In this document: positions 53,517-64,000 of the stretch, piece by piece
How positions within the stretch are numbered: the first letter of the stretch is position 1
How the letters are laid out: each line of letters begins with the position of its first letter
NCBI RefSeq assembly: GCF_016743775.1
Contig: NZ_JAEQMY010000005.1
Span: 62,001-126,000, forward strand
Length of the DNA: 64,000 nt
Source: Microvirga aerilata
GTDB lineage: Bacteria > Pseudomonadota > Alphaproteobacteria > Rhizobiales > Beijerinckiaceae
Reading direction: 5' to 3'
Made by a program: the position numbers and the translations under genes
Notes under the pieces: generated by a model
Seen by the model: only the letters and a program-made list of their open reading frames with translations
What the model was told of the DNA's origin: nothing
The model's database searches: none

Positions 53517-54359
53517 TCAGCCTTCCGCCCGCTTCTCCGCCGTGCCCACGGCGAGCGCCATGGCCAGCGCGAAGGAGGCGGACAGCGACCGGAAGGCGCC
53601 GAAATCGGCCTCCGCCACCTCCAGCCACACATCGGCGCTCGTCACCAGGGGGCTGAAGGCCGAGTCGGTGATCGCCACCACCGGGATGTTGCGCTGCGCG
53701 GCGCCGGCCGCGAGATCGGCAGTCACGGGCGCATAGGGCGTGAAGCTGATGGCGAGCACCGCGTCCCGCCGGGCGGCGGTGGCGAGCTGCTCGGGGCCGA
53801 GCTGGCCCACATGATCGATGAGAATCGCCCGCACCCCTAGCTTGCCGAACGCGTAGGCGCAATAGGCGATGACCGGAAACACCCGGCGCGCGCCGAGGAG
53901 ATAGATCGTGTCGGCCTTGGCGAGCGTTTCGATGGCGCGGGCCAGTTCCTCCGGGCGCACGGAGCCGCGCATGCGGTCCAGCGACAGGGCGGCGGCGCCG
54001 GCGAAGCCTTCGAGCAGGGAGGCCGCATGAACATGATGCCCCTCGGGGCTGCGCAAACCCTTGAGGCGCTCGCGATAATCGGGGAAGCGCTCCCGCAGGC
54101 GGTCGCGAAAGATCTGCTGCAGATGGGAAAAGCCGTCATAGCCCAGGCTTTTGGCGAAACGCACCAGGGTGGAGGGCTGCACGCCCGCATGCTCGGCGAT
54201 GCCCGCCACCGTCCCGAAGGCCACCTCCTCGGGATGCTCCAGGGCGAAGGTTGCAAGCTGCTTGAGACGCTTGGGCATGGCGTCGTGGCGGCTGAGCAGA
54301 AGCGCCCGCAGCCCATCGAAACTGTCCGGAGCCTCTGTGGTGACCTCTGCCTCGCTCAT
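53517..54359 (-). CDS. iolR: RpiR-family transcriptional regulator (IolR)
   Basis: A 280-residue regulator. The N-terminal RpiR-type HTH spans about residues 10-85 (GIAEHAGVQPSTLVRFAKSLGYDGFSHLQ). The C-terminal SIS sugar-phosphate-binding domain runs from about 120 to 260 (YLLGARRVFPVIAY, LAISFTPYAPVTADLAAGA). Rhizobial IolR is an RpiR protein that represses iol genes until an inositol-derived phosphate binds it. ATG 54377 is an alternative start. It lies divergent from the inositol transporter across a perfect GGAA-N6-TTCC site, which supports autoregulation. Confidence 0.88.
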   Translation of the reverse strand: MSEAEVTTEAPDSFDGLRALLLSRHDAMPKRLKQLATFALEHPEEVAFGTVAGIAEHAGVQPSTLVRFAKSLGYDGFSHLQQIFRDRLRERFPDYRERLKGLRSPEGHHVHAASLLEGFAGAAALSLDRMRGSVRPEELARAIETLAKADTIYLLGARRVFPVIAYCAYAFGKLGVRAILIDHVGQLGPEQLATAARRDAVLAISFTPYAPVTADLAAGAAQRNIPVVAITDSAFSPLVTSADVWLEVAEADFGAFRSLSASFALAMALAVGTAEKRAEG

Positions 54360-54427
54360 GCTCTTGCCTGCTCTCATGCCCCAAAGGGCTGCTCCGGATC
54401 GGGCCTTGACACCGATCGTACAAAAAT

Positions 54428-54441
54428 GGAATAAAAATTCC
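54428..54441. promoter_or_regulatory. IolR operator GGAA-N6-TTCC
   Basis: GGAA-TAAAAA-TTCC, extended to TGGAAT-AAAA-ATTCCA, is a perfect palindrome in the AT-rich stretch between iolR and the transporter genes. It matches the published rhizobial IolR motif GGAA-N6-TTCC exactly. The 285-base gap holds no gene. Confidence 0.8.
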
Positions 54442-54644
54442 AATATATAAACAAAAAGGTTCTGGCGTTCTGCTTGAAGTGGAAGACCGAACTGACAGAG
54501 GGAACGCCAGGAAACGGACGATTCGCTCTCGAATCTCTGGTGTTTCCCTGACAACTCATACCAGCGGCCCTGGAAGCCGCAGCGTTCAGCCGGGCCAAAT
54601 CTCTGGCAGGTTGCGTGCATGAGATACCAGTTGGGAGGAAGCAC

Positions 54645-55586
54645 ATGAAATCGTTCGTCACCGGTCTGGCTGCCGCGGCTGCCCTGACCCTCGCCGCGGT
54701 CGCGCCGGTCGCCGCGCAGCAGAATTCCCGCATCATCGTCGTCAGCCACGGCCAGGCCAACGACCCGTTCTGGTCCGTGGTCAAGAACGGGGTGGCGGCG
54801 GGCGGCCAGGACATGAAGGTCCAGGTCGATTACCGGGCGCCCGAGACCTTCGACATGGTCGCCATGGCCCAGCTCATCGACGCCGCCGTGAACCAGAAGC
54901 CCGCCGGCCTCATCGTGTCGATCCCCGACGCCTCGGCGCTTGGGCCCTCGATCCAGAAGGCTGTGGCCGCCGGCATTCCGGTGATCTCCATGAACTCGGG
55001 CTCCGACGTGTCGAAGAAGCTCGGCGCCCTGCTCCATGTGGGCCAGGACGAGGTCGAGGCCGGGCGCATTGCCGGCGCGAAGCTGAAGGAGATGGGCGGC
55101 AAGGTCGGCCTGTGCGTGAACCAGGAGGTCGGCAACGTTTCGCTCGACCTGCGCTGCAAGGGCTTCACGGAAGGGTTCGGCGGCAAGGTGACCGTTCTGC
55201 CCGTGTCCAACGATCCGGCGGACATTCGCGCCAAGGTGAAGGCGGCGGTTGCCTCCGACGCGTCGGTCGACACGATCCTGGCGCTGGGCGCAGGCACGGC
55301 GGGCGAGCCGTCGGTTGCGGCGGTCAAGGAGGCTGGCAAGACCGGCGCCATTCGCGTTGCCACCTTCGACATGTCGGCGGGCTTCCTCAAGTCGGTGGCC
55401 GCCGGCGAGGCGGTCTTCGCCATCGACCAGCAGCAGTACCTCCAGGGTTATCTGCCGGTGGTGTTCCTGGCCAACTACGCCAAGTACGGCCTGATGCCGG
55501 GCGGCGACGTGGCCTCGGGCCCGAACCTGATCACCAAGGAGAAGGCCGGTCAGGTGGTCGAGCTGTCCGCCAAGGGCATCCGCTAA
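54645..55586 (+). CDS. ibpA: Sugar/inositol ABC transporter substrate-binding protein (IbpA-like)
   Basis: A 313-residue periplasmic binding protein of the ribose/inositol type. I chose ATG 54645, with GGGAGGAAG just upstream. The signal peptide ends VAAQQ (about residue 25). VSHGQANDPFWSVVKNG and AGIPVISMNSGSD are family blocks. The position next to iolR makes inositol the probable ligand, as for Caulobacter IbpA. A terminator-like hairpin follows immediately, so the binding protein is likely made in excess of the permease. Confidence 0.88.
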   Translation: MKSFVTGLAAAAALTLAAVAPVAAQQNSRIIVVSHGQANDPFWSVVKNGVAAGGQDMKVQVDYRAPETFDMVAMAQLIDAAVNQKPAGLIVSIPDASALGPSIQKAVAAGIPVISMNSGSDVSKKLGALLHVGQDEVEAGRIAGAKLKEMGGKVGLCVNQEVGNVSLDLRCKGFTEGFGGKVTVLPVSNDPADIRAKVKAAVASDASVDTILALGAGTAGEPSVAAVKEAGKTGAIRVATFDMSAGFLKSVAAGEAVFAIDQQQYLQGYLPVVFLANYAKYGLMPGGDVASGPNLITKEKAGQVVELSAKGIR

Positions 55587-55595
55587 CCGCCACTC

Positions 55596-55626
55596 AAGGC
55601 CCGCAGCCGCACGGGTTGCGGGCCTT
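55596..55626 (+). terminator. Hairpin between ibpA and the permease gene
   Basis: AAGGCCCGCA (55596-55605) pairs perfectly with TGCGGGCCTT (55617-55626), followed by TCGTTCT. It acts as a partial terminator or stabiliser, a common device after binding-protein genes. Confidence 0.7.
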
Positions 55627-55658
55627 TCGTTCTACCGAATCGCTTCGGGGAGGCGCCC

Positions 55659-56801
55659 ATGGTGAACACCACTCAGCCGACCGCGGATCTCAGCCCGCCT
55701 CCAGCGGTCAAGCAGATCCAGGACGAACGCCTGAGGGATGTCTCCCTCGTGACCAAGATCATGCGGCGTCCCGAACTCGGGGCGCTGGCCGGCCTCGTCC
55801 TGGTCGCGATCTTCTTCGTCTCCACCGCCGATGCGTCCATGTTCACGCTCGCGGGCATCATGAACATCCTGTCGCCCGCAGCCCAGCTCGGCATTCTGGC
55901 CATCGCTGCGGCCCTGCTGATGATCGGCGGCGAGTTCGATCTTTCCATCGGCTCGATGGTTGCCTTCACCGGGCTCATCTTCGGCGCCTTCATCACCCTG
56001 AACAGCTGGCCCCTGCTGCTGGCGATCGTCGCCACCTTCGGGTTAGCGGCCCTGCTCGGGGGGCTCAACGGCCAGATCGTCATCCGCAGCCGGCTGCCGT
56101 CCTTCATCGTGACCCTGGCCTTCCTGTTCATCCTGCGCGGCCTCTCGCTGGTGGGCCTCAAATGGGCCACCGGCGGCTCGACCCAGATGCGCGGCATCGG
56201 CGATCAGGCCGGTGAGGGCCTCATTCGCGAGCTGTTCTCCGGCGTTGCCTTCGAGGGTGTCTTCGCGTGGCTCGCCGCCAACGACCTCATCGGCAAGTTT
56301 CCCAATGGCACGCCGACCGTGACGGGTGTGCCCGTCTCCATCGTCTGGTTCGTCGGCTTCGCGCTTCTCGCCACCTGGATCCTTCTGCGCACGCGCGCGG
56401 GCAACTGGATTTTTGCAGCCGGCGGCGATCCTAATGCGGCGCGCAATTCCGGCGTGCCGGTGGACCGGGTGAAGACCGCGCTTTTCATGCTCACCGCCTT
56501 TGCGGCCGCACTTGTCGCCGTTCTGACCGTGCTCGATGCCGGCTCGACCGATGCGCGGCGCGGCTTTCAGAAGGAGTTCGAGGCCATCATCGCGGCGGTG
56601 ATCGGCGGCTGCCTGCTCACGGGCGGCTACGGCTCGGCCATCGGAGCGTTCTTCGGCGCCATCATCTTCGGCATGGTGTCCATCGGCCTCACCTACACGC
56701 GGTTCGATTCCGACTGGTTCCAGGTTTTCTTAGGCGCCATGCTGCTGCTCGCGGTGCTGTTCAACAACTTCATCCGCCGGAAAGTCACGGGAGAGCGCTG
56801 A
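55659..56801 (+). CDS. iatP: Sugar/inositol ABC transporter permease (IatP-like)
   Basis: A 380-residue RbsC-type permease with about ten hydrophobic helices. The [18 protein letters not shown] block near residue 88 is the family signature, and [18 protein letters not shown] is the cytoplasmic loop contacting the ATPase. It shares a TGATG overlap with the ATPase gene. It is the inositol permease by context. Confidence 0.88.
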   Translation: MVNTTQPTADLSPPPAVKQIQDERLRDVSLVTKIMRRPELGALAGLVLVAIFFVSTADASMFTLAGIMNILSPAAQLGILAIAAALLMIGGEFDLSIGSMVAFTGLIFGAFITLNSWPLLLAIVATFGLAALLGGLNGQIVIRSRLPSFIVTLAFLFILRGLSLVGLKWATGGSTQMRGIGDQAGEGLIRELFSGVAFEGVFAWLAANDLIGKFPNGTPTVTGVPVSIVWFVGFALLATWILLRTRAGNWIFAAGGDPNAARNSGVPVDRVKTALFMLTAFAAALVAVLTVLDAGSTDARRGFQKEFEAIIAAVIGGCLLTGGYGSAIGAFFGAIIFGMVSIGLTYTRFDSDWFQVFLGAMLLLAVLFNNFIRRKVTGER

Positions 56802-57586
56802 TGGACCAGGATGTTCCGCTCATCGAGATCCGCAATCTGGTCAAGCATTTCGGCTCGGTGATCGCGCTGTCGGGCGTGTCGCTCACCGTCAATCGCGGGG
56901 AGGTCATGTGCCTGCTCGGCGACAACGGCGCGGGAAAATCCACGCTGATCAAGACGCTCGCCGGGGTGCACCGTCCCACCTCGGGCGACTTCCTGGTGGA
57001 GGGCCGGCCCGTGAGCTTCACCAGCCCGCGCGATGCGCTCGATGCGGGGATCGCCACGGTCTATCAGGATCTGGCGATGATCTCGCTCATGTCGGTGACG
57101 CGCAACTTCTTCATGGGCCGGGAGCCGGTGAAGGGCGTCTGGCCCTTCCGCCGCGTGGACTTCGATCACTGCGACGCGGTCACCCGCGAGGAGATGCAGC
57201 GCATCGGCATCGACGTGCGCGATCCGCATCAGGCGGTGGGCACGCTTTCCGGTGGCGAGCGGCAATGCGTGGCCATTGCCCGCGCGGTCTATTTCGGCGC
57301 CAAGGTGCTGATCCTCGACGAGCCCACCTCGGCGCTGGGTGTGGCGCAAACCTCCATGGTGCTGAAATACATCCATCAGGTTCGGCAGAAGGGGCTGGGC
57401 GTCATCTTCATCACCCACAACGTGCGCCATGCCTACGCGGTGGGCGACCGCTTCACCGTGCTCAACCGCGGCAAGACGCTGGGCACCTACGACAAGGCGG
57501 GAATCCAGATCGACGAGCTGCAGAACCTCATGGCCGGCGGCAAGGAATTGCAGGCGGTGTCGGCGGAACTCGGCGGGATGGTGTGA
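56801..57586 (+). CDS. iatA: Sugar/inositol ABC transporter ATP-binding protein (IatA-like)
   Basis: A 261-residue single-domain ATPase. Walker [10 protein letters not shown] lies near residues 42-50, signature [14 protein letters not shown] near 150, and Walker [13 protein letters not shown]. The classical RbsA-type ATPases are about 500 residues with two cassettes, so this is the half-size form and must act as a homodimer. It ends the transporter operon. A REP-like inverted pair follows. Confidence 0.88.
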   Translation: MDQDVPLIEIRNLVKHFGSVIALSGVSLTVNRGEVMCLLGDNGAGKSTLIKTLAGVHRPTSGDFLVEGRPVSFTSPRDALDAGIATVYQDLAMISLMSVTRNFFMGREPVKGVWPFRRVDFDHCDAVTREEMQRIGIDVRDPHQAVGTLSGGERQCVAIARAVYFGAKVLILDEPTSALGVAQTSMVLKYIHQVRQKGLGVIFITHNVRHAYAVGDRFTVLNRGKTLGTYDKAGIQIDELQNLMAGGKELQAVSAELGGMV

Positions 57587-57597
57587 AGCGAAGAGCA

Positions 57598-57746
57598 TCC
57601 CCTCTCCCGTGCGGGAGAGGGGCAGGGGTGAGGGTGTGCGGCTTTACCAGTCAGGCGCCGTCGTCCCCGCTGCAACGTGGTCCCCTCAACGCCACACCCA
57701 GCGCCGGCCTTCCCTCACCCCAACCCTCTCCCACTCGGGAGAGGGA
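57598..57746. repeat. Inverted pair of REP-like palindromes (second family)
   Basis: CTCTCCC-GTGC-GGGAGAG followed by a GGGGTGAGGG tract (57598-57636) reappears in inverted form as CCCTCACCCC followed by CCCTCTCCC-ACTC-GGGAGAGGG (57712-57746). The pair encloses about 75 bases. This is the widespread intergenic mosaic type. It fills most of the 222-base gap and carries no gene, even though a reading frame stays open through it. Confidence 0.7.
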
Positions 57747-57808
57747 GAGACACGCCACCTCCACGAGACGAGGGCAGCCGATCATTCTTCATCGCAGGAG
57801 CTCGTAGC

Positions 57809-58930
57809 ATGACATCACTCGGCATCGGCCTCATCGGCACCGGCTACATGGGCAAGTGCCATGCGCTGGCCTGGAATGCGGTGGCGGCCGTGTTCGGGGA
57901 TGTGGCCCGGCCGCGTCTTGCGGTGCTGGCCGAGCACTCCCAGGAGCTGGCGGACAGAAAGGCGCGGGAGCTCGGATTCGAGCGTGCAACGGGCGACTGG
58001 CGCAGCCTCGTCACGGATCCTGCCGTCGACGTGGTGTCCGTCACCACGCCCAACGCCTTTCACCCCGAGATGGCGATTGCGGCGCTGGAGGCGGGAAAGC
58101 ACCTCTGGTGCGAGAAGCCCATGGCCGTGAGGCTCGAGGATGCGGAGCGCATGCTGGCGGCAGCCCGCGCTTACGGCAAGGTGGCGGCGCTCGGCTACAA
58201 CTACATCCAGAACCCGATCGTCCGGTTGATCCGGCGCCTTCTCGACGAGGGCCGGATCGGGGACGTGAACCATGTGCGCCTCGAGATGGACGAGGACTTC
58301 ATGGCCGATCCCGAGGCGCTGTTCACTTGGAAGAGCGAGGCATCTTCGGGCCACGGGGCGCTCGACGATTTCGGCGTCCATCCCTTGAGCCTCGTCCAAG
58401 CCTTGTTCGGCGGCGTGCGGCGCGTGTGCGGCCATATGGCGAAGCCCTATGCCGACAGACCTGTCGAGGGCGGCGCACGGCGTCCGGTCGAGACCTACGA
58501 CATCGCGTCAGTTCTGATGGAGCTGGAGAACGGCGCGTCAGGCGTGATGGCCCTCAACCGCTCCGCCTGGGGCCGCAAGGGCCGCATCGCGCTCCAGCTC
58601 TTCGGCCACAAGGGCAGCATCGTCTACGACCAGGAGCGCATGAACGAGGTGCAGCTCTACACGGCCGAAGGAGCCCAGGAGACCCAGGGCTTTCGCACCA
58701 TCCTGGCCGCGCCGCATCACCCGCCCTACGACCGGTTCATCCCGGCGCCCGGCCATGGGCTCGGCTTCAACGACCTGAAGATCATCGAGTGCCGCGAGCT
58801 GATCCGCCGCATCGGCGGCGAGGCGGCGCATCTCATCACGTTCGAGGACGGCATCCGCATCGAGCGCACGGTGGACGCGATCGCGCGCAGCGCGCACGAG
58901 GGGCGGTGGGTTGAGGTGACGGGTGGGTAG
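57809..58930 (+). CDS. Gfo/Idh/MocA-family dehydrogenase
   Basis: A 373-residue oxidoreductase from ATG 57809 (GCAGGAG upstream). GTGYMGKCHALAW is the NAD-binding motif, EKPMAV the conserved Lys-Pro block, and FGVHPLSLVQALFG holds the likely catalytic His. It is longer than IdhA and different in its C-terminal domain. It may oxidise another inositol isomer (scyllo- or chiro-inositol) or an inositol methyl ether, given its place at the end of the iol region. The upstream in-frame extension is repeat DNA. Confidence 0.85.
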   Translation: MTSLGIGLIGTGYMGKCHALAWNAVAAVFGDVARPRLAVLAEHSQELADRKARELGFERATGDWRSLVTDPAVDVVSVTTPNAFHPEMAIAALEAGKHLWCEKPMAVRLEDAERMLAAARAYGKVAALGYNYIQNPIVRLIRRLLDEGRIGDVNHVRLEMDEDFMADPEALFTWKSEASSGHGALDDFGVHPLSLVQALFGGVRRVCGHMAKPYADRPVEGGARRPVETYDIASVLMELENGASGVMALNRSAWGRKGRIALQLFGHKGSIVYDQERMNEVQLYTAEGAQETQGFRTILAAPHHPPYDRFIPAPGHGLGFNDLKIIECRELIRRIGGEAAHLITFEDGIRIERTVDAIARSAHEGRWVEVTGG

Positions 58931-58955
58931 AGAACGCGTCGGTTCAAGACGCGCT

Positions 58956-58991
58956 GTCATTCCGGGGCCGCGCAGCGGAGCCCGGAATGAC
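58956..58991. repeat. Single REP-like palindrome
   Basis: GTCATTCCGGG (58956-58966) and CCCGGAATGAC (58981-58991) are perfect inverse copies around a GC-rich loop. The unit resembles the REP elements at 53.3 kb but is present as a singlet between convergent genes. Confidence 0.7.
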
Positions 58992-58999
58992 GGTGCGCC

Positions 59000-60798
<1,799 letters not shown>

Positions 60799-60802
<4 letters not shown>

Positions 60803-62067
60803 GTCTGCCGTGTGGCCGATGAAGGCCCCGAGGTCAATGCGGCATCGGGAATCCGGAACGAGGCCAGCACCCCGCGGGCCGCCGCGATGCCGGTGGCGAA
60901 GGTGGCCTGGAGCAGGTAGCCGCCGGTGGGCGCCTCCCAGTCCAGCATCTCGCCGGCCACGAACACGCCCGGCATCCGGCGCAGCATCAGGTGGGCGTCG
61001 AGCTCGCCGAAGGGCACGCCGCCGGCGCTGGAAATGGCGCGGTCGAGGGATTGCGTGCTGGCCAGAGTCAGGGGCACGGCCTTGATCAGGCGGGCGAGGG
61101 CCTCCGGCTCCGACGGCAGGGCCGGGGAGGCCTCCCGCAGCAGACCGATGCCCACGGGGCTCAAACCGGCAGCCTTGCGCAGGAAGGTGGAGGCGGACTG
61201 GCCCTTGCGGGGCGCTGCAAGCTTCGGCACGAGGATCTCGTGCGACACGTCGGGCCGAAGATCGACGTGAACAGTGGCGCTGCCGCGCTGCTCGACAGCA
61301 TCGCGCAGGGGGCCCGAGAGGGCATAGACCGCGCCGCCCTCGATCCCGTCCGCCGTCACGATGGCCTCGCCCCTCACCGTCGTGCCCTCGAAGGCAAGCG
61401 CGATGCGCTTCAGGGGCTCGCCCTCGTGGCGGCGCATGAACGGGGACCAGGGGAGGGTGAAGCCCATATTGGCCGGGCGCAGGGGGCGGACCGGAATGCC
61501 CCGTTGGGCCAGGAGATCCGCCCAGGTCCCGTCGGAGCCGAGGCGGGGCCAGCTGGCGCCCCCAAGGGCCAGGATCGTGGCATCGGGTTGCGTCCGGACC
61601 GGCTCCCCCGCCGCATCGGTGAAGACCAGAGCGCCGTCCTCGTCCCAGCCCTGCCAGCGATGGCGCAGGGCGAAGCGCACGTTCAGGGCTTCCAGCCGCT
61701 GCAGCCAGGCCCGCAGGAGGGGCGAGGCCTTGAAGGCCTTGGGGAACACCCGTCCGCTGGAGCCCACGAACGTTTCCTGCCCTAAGCCCTCGCACCAGGC
61801 GCGAAGATCCTCCGGGCGGAAGGCCTCGATCAGGGGCCTGAGCTGGGGCTGGGCCTCCGCATAACGGGAGAGGAAGCGCTCGAATTCTTCGGAATGGGTC
61901 AGGTTCAGGCCGCCCCGGCCCGCCATGAGCAGCTTGCGGCCCACCGACGGCATGCGGTCGTAGACCGTGACGGCAACGCCCGCGCGCGCCAGAACCTCGG
62001 CGGCAACCAAGCCGGCAGGGCCGCCGCCCACGATGGCGGCTTCGGGAGGGGAGGATTTTGAGGGCAT
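60799..62067 (-). CDS. HI0933-like/TIGR03862-type flavoprotein
   Basis: A 422-residue NAD(P)/FAD-dependent oxidoreductase of the HI0933-like (BaiN/YhiN) family. IVGGGPAGLVAAEVLARAG is the dinucleotide fold near the N-terminus. GRGGLNLTHS, VGSSGRVFPKAFKASPLL, LALGGASWPRLGSDG and VFVAGEMLDWEAPTGGYLLQATFATG are family blocks. ATG 62067 is the likely start. The in vivo reaction of this branch is not established. It is coupled to recQ by a four-base overlap, a common pairing with no known functional reason. Confidence 0.88.
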
Positions 62068-62218
62068 GCGGTCAGCTGACGCGGGAGGAGAAGGAATCTG
62101 GACCCTCACGCTGCAACATGGCATGCAGCGCCATCGGGTTCATGGCTTGATGCACATGAACGCCACAGGTGTTTTTTTCAAGAGGAGCGGCGCTGAACGC
62201 CGCCCGAAGGGGAATGCG

Positions 62219-62683
62219 ATGCGTGCTCTTGTCCTCTCGGCTCTGATCGCGCTGGGGCTGGCCGGCTGCGCGGGCGACTCGGTGCTGACGCCCCAGGATG
62301 CGGTCCTGGCGAGCTCCACGAACGATGCCGCCCAGGCCGCAGCCCTCATCTCGGCCTATCGGGTGTCGAAGGGCCTGAGCCCGGTGACGGTGGATTCCCG
62401 CCTGAACAGGGCGGCGGAGCACCAGGCGCGGGTGGTGGCGGCGGCGGGCCGGCTCAGCCACGGCAGCTTCGTGAGCCGCATGGATCAATACGGGATCAAC
62501 GGCTACTCGGCCGAGAACCTGTCGGCGGGCTCGTCCTCCGTGGACGGGGCCATCAGCCGCTGGAAGGCCTCGCCCGGCCACAACAGCAACCTCCTGATGC
62601 CCCAGGCCCGCAGGATCGGGCTCGCGCGAGCGGATGCCAACAACCGCTACGGCCGCTACTGGGCGCTGGTGCTCGGACAATAA
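62219..62683 (+). CDS. CAP-domain lipoprotein
   Basis: A 154-residue lipoprotein. The lipobox ALGLAGC puts the lipidated Cys at about residue 16, so the mature protein is membrane-anchored and periplasmic. The rest is a small CAP (SCP/PR1-like) domain with ISAYRVSKGLSPV, DSRLNRAAEHQARVVAAAGRLSHGSF and YSAENLSAGSSS. Bacterial CAP lipoproteins have unclear roles, perhaps binding lipids or cell-wall material. ATG 62219 is supported by AAGGGG upstream and the complete signal sequence. Confidence 0.82.
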   Translation: MRALVLSALIALGLAGCAGDSVLTPQDAVLASSTNDAAQAAALISAYRVSKGLSPVTVDSRLNRAAEHQARVVAAAGRLSHGSFVSRMDQYGINGYSAENLSAGSSSVDGAISRWKASPGHNSNLLMPQARRIGLARADANNRYGRYWALVLGQ

Positions 62684-62747
62684 GGCCTCAAGGCACAAAC
62701 AAGGTCATGGCGCGTTAGGAAGCTGATTCCTCTCGCTTGCAGATTTC

Positions 62748-64000
62748 ATGACCCAGCCACAAATTCTTTCCTTCGCCATCGTCGCCGGGATGATGGGGCT
62801 CTTCGTCTGGGGACGCCTCCGCTACGATCTCGTGGCGGTGCTGTCCCTCCTGGCCGCCGTGCTCGTGGGCATCGTGCCGGCCGACAAGGCCTTCACGGGC
62901 TTCAGCGACGACATCGTCATCATCGTGGCAAGCGCGCTGCTGGTCAGCGCCGCTGTGGCGAAGTCGGGCATCCTCGAGGTCGGGCTCAACCATGTGGGGC
63001 CGTATCTTCGCACCACGCAGATCCAGGTGGTGGTGCTCGTCGGCGTGGTGACGGTGCTGTCCGCCTTCGTGAAGAACATCGGCGCGCTCGCCATGATGAT
63101 CCCGGTGGCGTTCCAGATCGCCCGGCGCACCAACACGCCGCCGTCGAGCTTTCTCATGCCCATGGCGTTCGGGTCGCTGCTCGGCGGCATCGTGACGCTC
63201 GTGGGCACCTCGCCCAACATCATCGTGTCCCGGGTCCGGCAGGAGCTCCTGGGCGAGCCTTTCGGCATGTTCGACTTCACCCCCGTGGGCCTGGGCATCG
63301 CGCTCGCGGGCGTGGTCTTCCTGGCCTTCGGCTACCGCCTGCTGCCCCAGGGGCGCAAAGGGGCGGCCTCCCTGGACGAGGCGCTGAACATCAAGGACTA
63401 CGTCACGGAAGCCCGGGTGACGCCGGAATCCGATGTGGTCGGCCAGACGGTGGCGGACCTGCACAAGCTCGCCAACGGCGAGGTGAAGATCGCGGCCATC
63501 ATCCGCAACGAGAACCGCAGCTCGAGCCCGCTGCCCGATGCCAAGATCCGCGAGAACGACGTGCTCATGCTCGAGGGCGAGTCGGACGCCCTCGAGAGCG
63601 CCGTGGTGCGGGCCGGACTGAAGCTCAGCCGCGAGCACCACCAGCCGGAGACCGAGGAGGCCACCGACGAGATCGGCGTGATTGAGGCCATCGTCGGGCC
63701 GAGCTCGGTTCTGACCGGGGTCTCTGCGGAGCGCATCGGCCTCTACGAGCGCTTCGGGGTCAACCTCATCGCGGTGAGCCGCAGCGGCGAGCGCTTCAAG
63801 GAGCGCCTGCGCACCATCACGCTCCGCTCCGGCGACGTGATCGTGCTCCAGGGCAACCTGAAGAAGCTGCCCGACACCTTGCGCGATCTCGGCTGCCTGC
63901 CCCTCGCCGAGCGCGAGATCCGCCTCGGCAGCGCCCGCAGGAGCCTCGTTCCGGCGCTGATCCTCGTGGGCACCATGGTGCTGGTGGCCTTCAACATCCT
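62748..64000 (+). CDS. SLC13-type permease with TrkA-C (RCK_C) domains, truncated by window edge
   Basis: The first 417 codons are visible. The N-terminal part has about five hydrophobic helices, including LVGTSPNIIVS, the ion/dicarboxylate-site motif of the SLC13/DASS family. A cytoplasmic insert with two TrkA-C-like modules follows (about 215-300, NIKDYVTEARVTPESDVVGQTVADL, and about 300-385, IVGPSSVLTGVSAERIGLYERFGVNL). A further membrane segment begins at the edge. Such proteins usually carry sulfate, dicarboxylates or sodium-coupled anions; the TrkA-C parts may sense nucleotide or ligand. ATG 62748 lacks a strong ribosome-binding site. Confidence 0.85.
   Translation, partial: MTQPQILSFAIVAGMMGLFVWGRLRYDLVAVLSLLAAVLVGIVPADKAFTGFSDDIVIIVASALLVSAAVAKSGILEVGLNHVGPYLRTTQIQVVVLVGVVTVLSAFVKNIGALAMMIPVAFQIARRTNTPPSSFLMPMAFGSLLGGIVTLVGTSPNIIVSRVRQELLGEPFGMFDFTPVGLGIALAGVVFLAFGYRLLPQGRKGAASLDEALNIKDYVTEARVTPESDVVGQTVADLHKLANGEVKIAAIIRNENRSSSPLPDAKIRENDVLMLEGESDALESAVVRAGLKLSREHHQPETEEATDEIGVIEAIVGPSSVLTGVSAERIGLYERFGVNLIAVSRSGERFKERLRTITLRSGDVIVLQGNLKKLPDTLRDLGCLPLAEREIRLGSARRSLVPALILVGTMVLVAFNI

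Noticed and set aside
54500-54530. A GGAAC near 54.5 kb as a stress promoter
   Set aside because: No CGTT-like element occurs 16-17 bases downstream.
57677-57808. N-terminal extension of the Gfo/Idh protein
   Set aside because: It would translate the REP-like repeat. The Rossmann motif begins right after the ATG at 57809, which has its own ribosome-binding site.

Overview
The window is GC-rich chromosomal DNA from an alphaproteobacterium, most likely Hyphomicrobiales (Rhizobiales) and perhaps Methylobacteriaceae such as Microvirga. This placement is inferred from minCDE with a CtrA-type TTAA-N7-TTAA box, sigma-EcfG-type GGAAC-N16/17-CGTT promoters, a rhizobial-type inositol (iol) regulon with GGAA-N6-TTCC operators, and an R. 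palustris-like pim set. I saw no phage, insertion sequence, CRISPR or plasmid genes. REP-like palindromes lie near 53.3, 57.6 and 58.9 kb.

Layout. 0-2.2 kb: a secreted coiled-coil protein with exact 46-residue repeats, cut by the window edge, and an orphan TAXI-type TRAP binding protein. 2.5-4.4 kb: minCDE. 4.4-12.4 kb: mixed housekeeping genes, namely two overlapping envelope genes, rlpA, an MFS exporter, a frameshifted EamA-type transporter behind an attenuator-like leader, small proteins, rsmC, rsuA and tRNA-Arg(CCG). 12.5-19.1 kb: a LysR-controlled hydroxyacid module (PdxA2-like dehydrogenase, tripartite transporter TctCBA, tartrate/isopropylmalate-type dehydrogenase). 19.1-21.1 kb: split chromate transporter and a cytosolic ModA-like protein.

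21.1-23.9 kb is a small-gene stress island. It holds a receiver lacking its phosphorylatable Asp, a NepR-like small protein, a small Cys/His protein, a secreted Arg/Gln-rich protein and a YqaE/Pmp3 protein. Three of these genes have sigma-EcfG-type promoters that I could read directly.

23.9-46.5 kb is a large acyl-CoA catabolic island: pimA/pimC/pimD-like genes with thiolase and FadB-type partners, a Liv-type ABC transporter, a second acyl-CoA ligase, thioesterase, MaoC hydratase and two SDRs. It also carries the two halves of an ACAD10/ACAD11-type system (APH-like acyl-CoA kinase and acyl-CoA dehydrogenase) as separate genes about 20 kb apart. This suggests entry of 4-hydroxyacyl substrates into beta-oxidation. 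A regulator made of two fused TetR units sits in the middle, next to CGGTAC-containing palindromes.

46.5-58.9 kb is a myo-inositol regulon: iolB, iolE, iolD, iolC-DUF2090, idhA, an RpiR-type IolR, an IbpA/IatP/IatA-like transporter and a second Gfo/Idh dehydrogenase. IolR-type operators lie in both divergent control regions. 59-64 kb: recQ, an HI0933-like flavoprotein, a CAP-domain lipoprotein and a truncated SLC13 permease.
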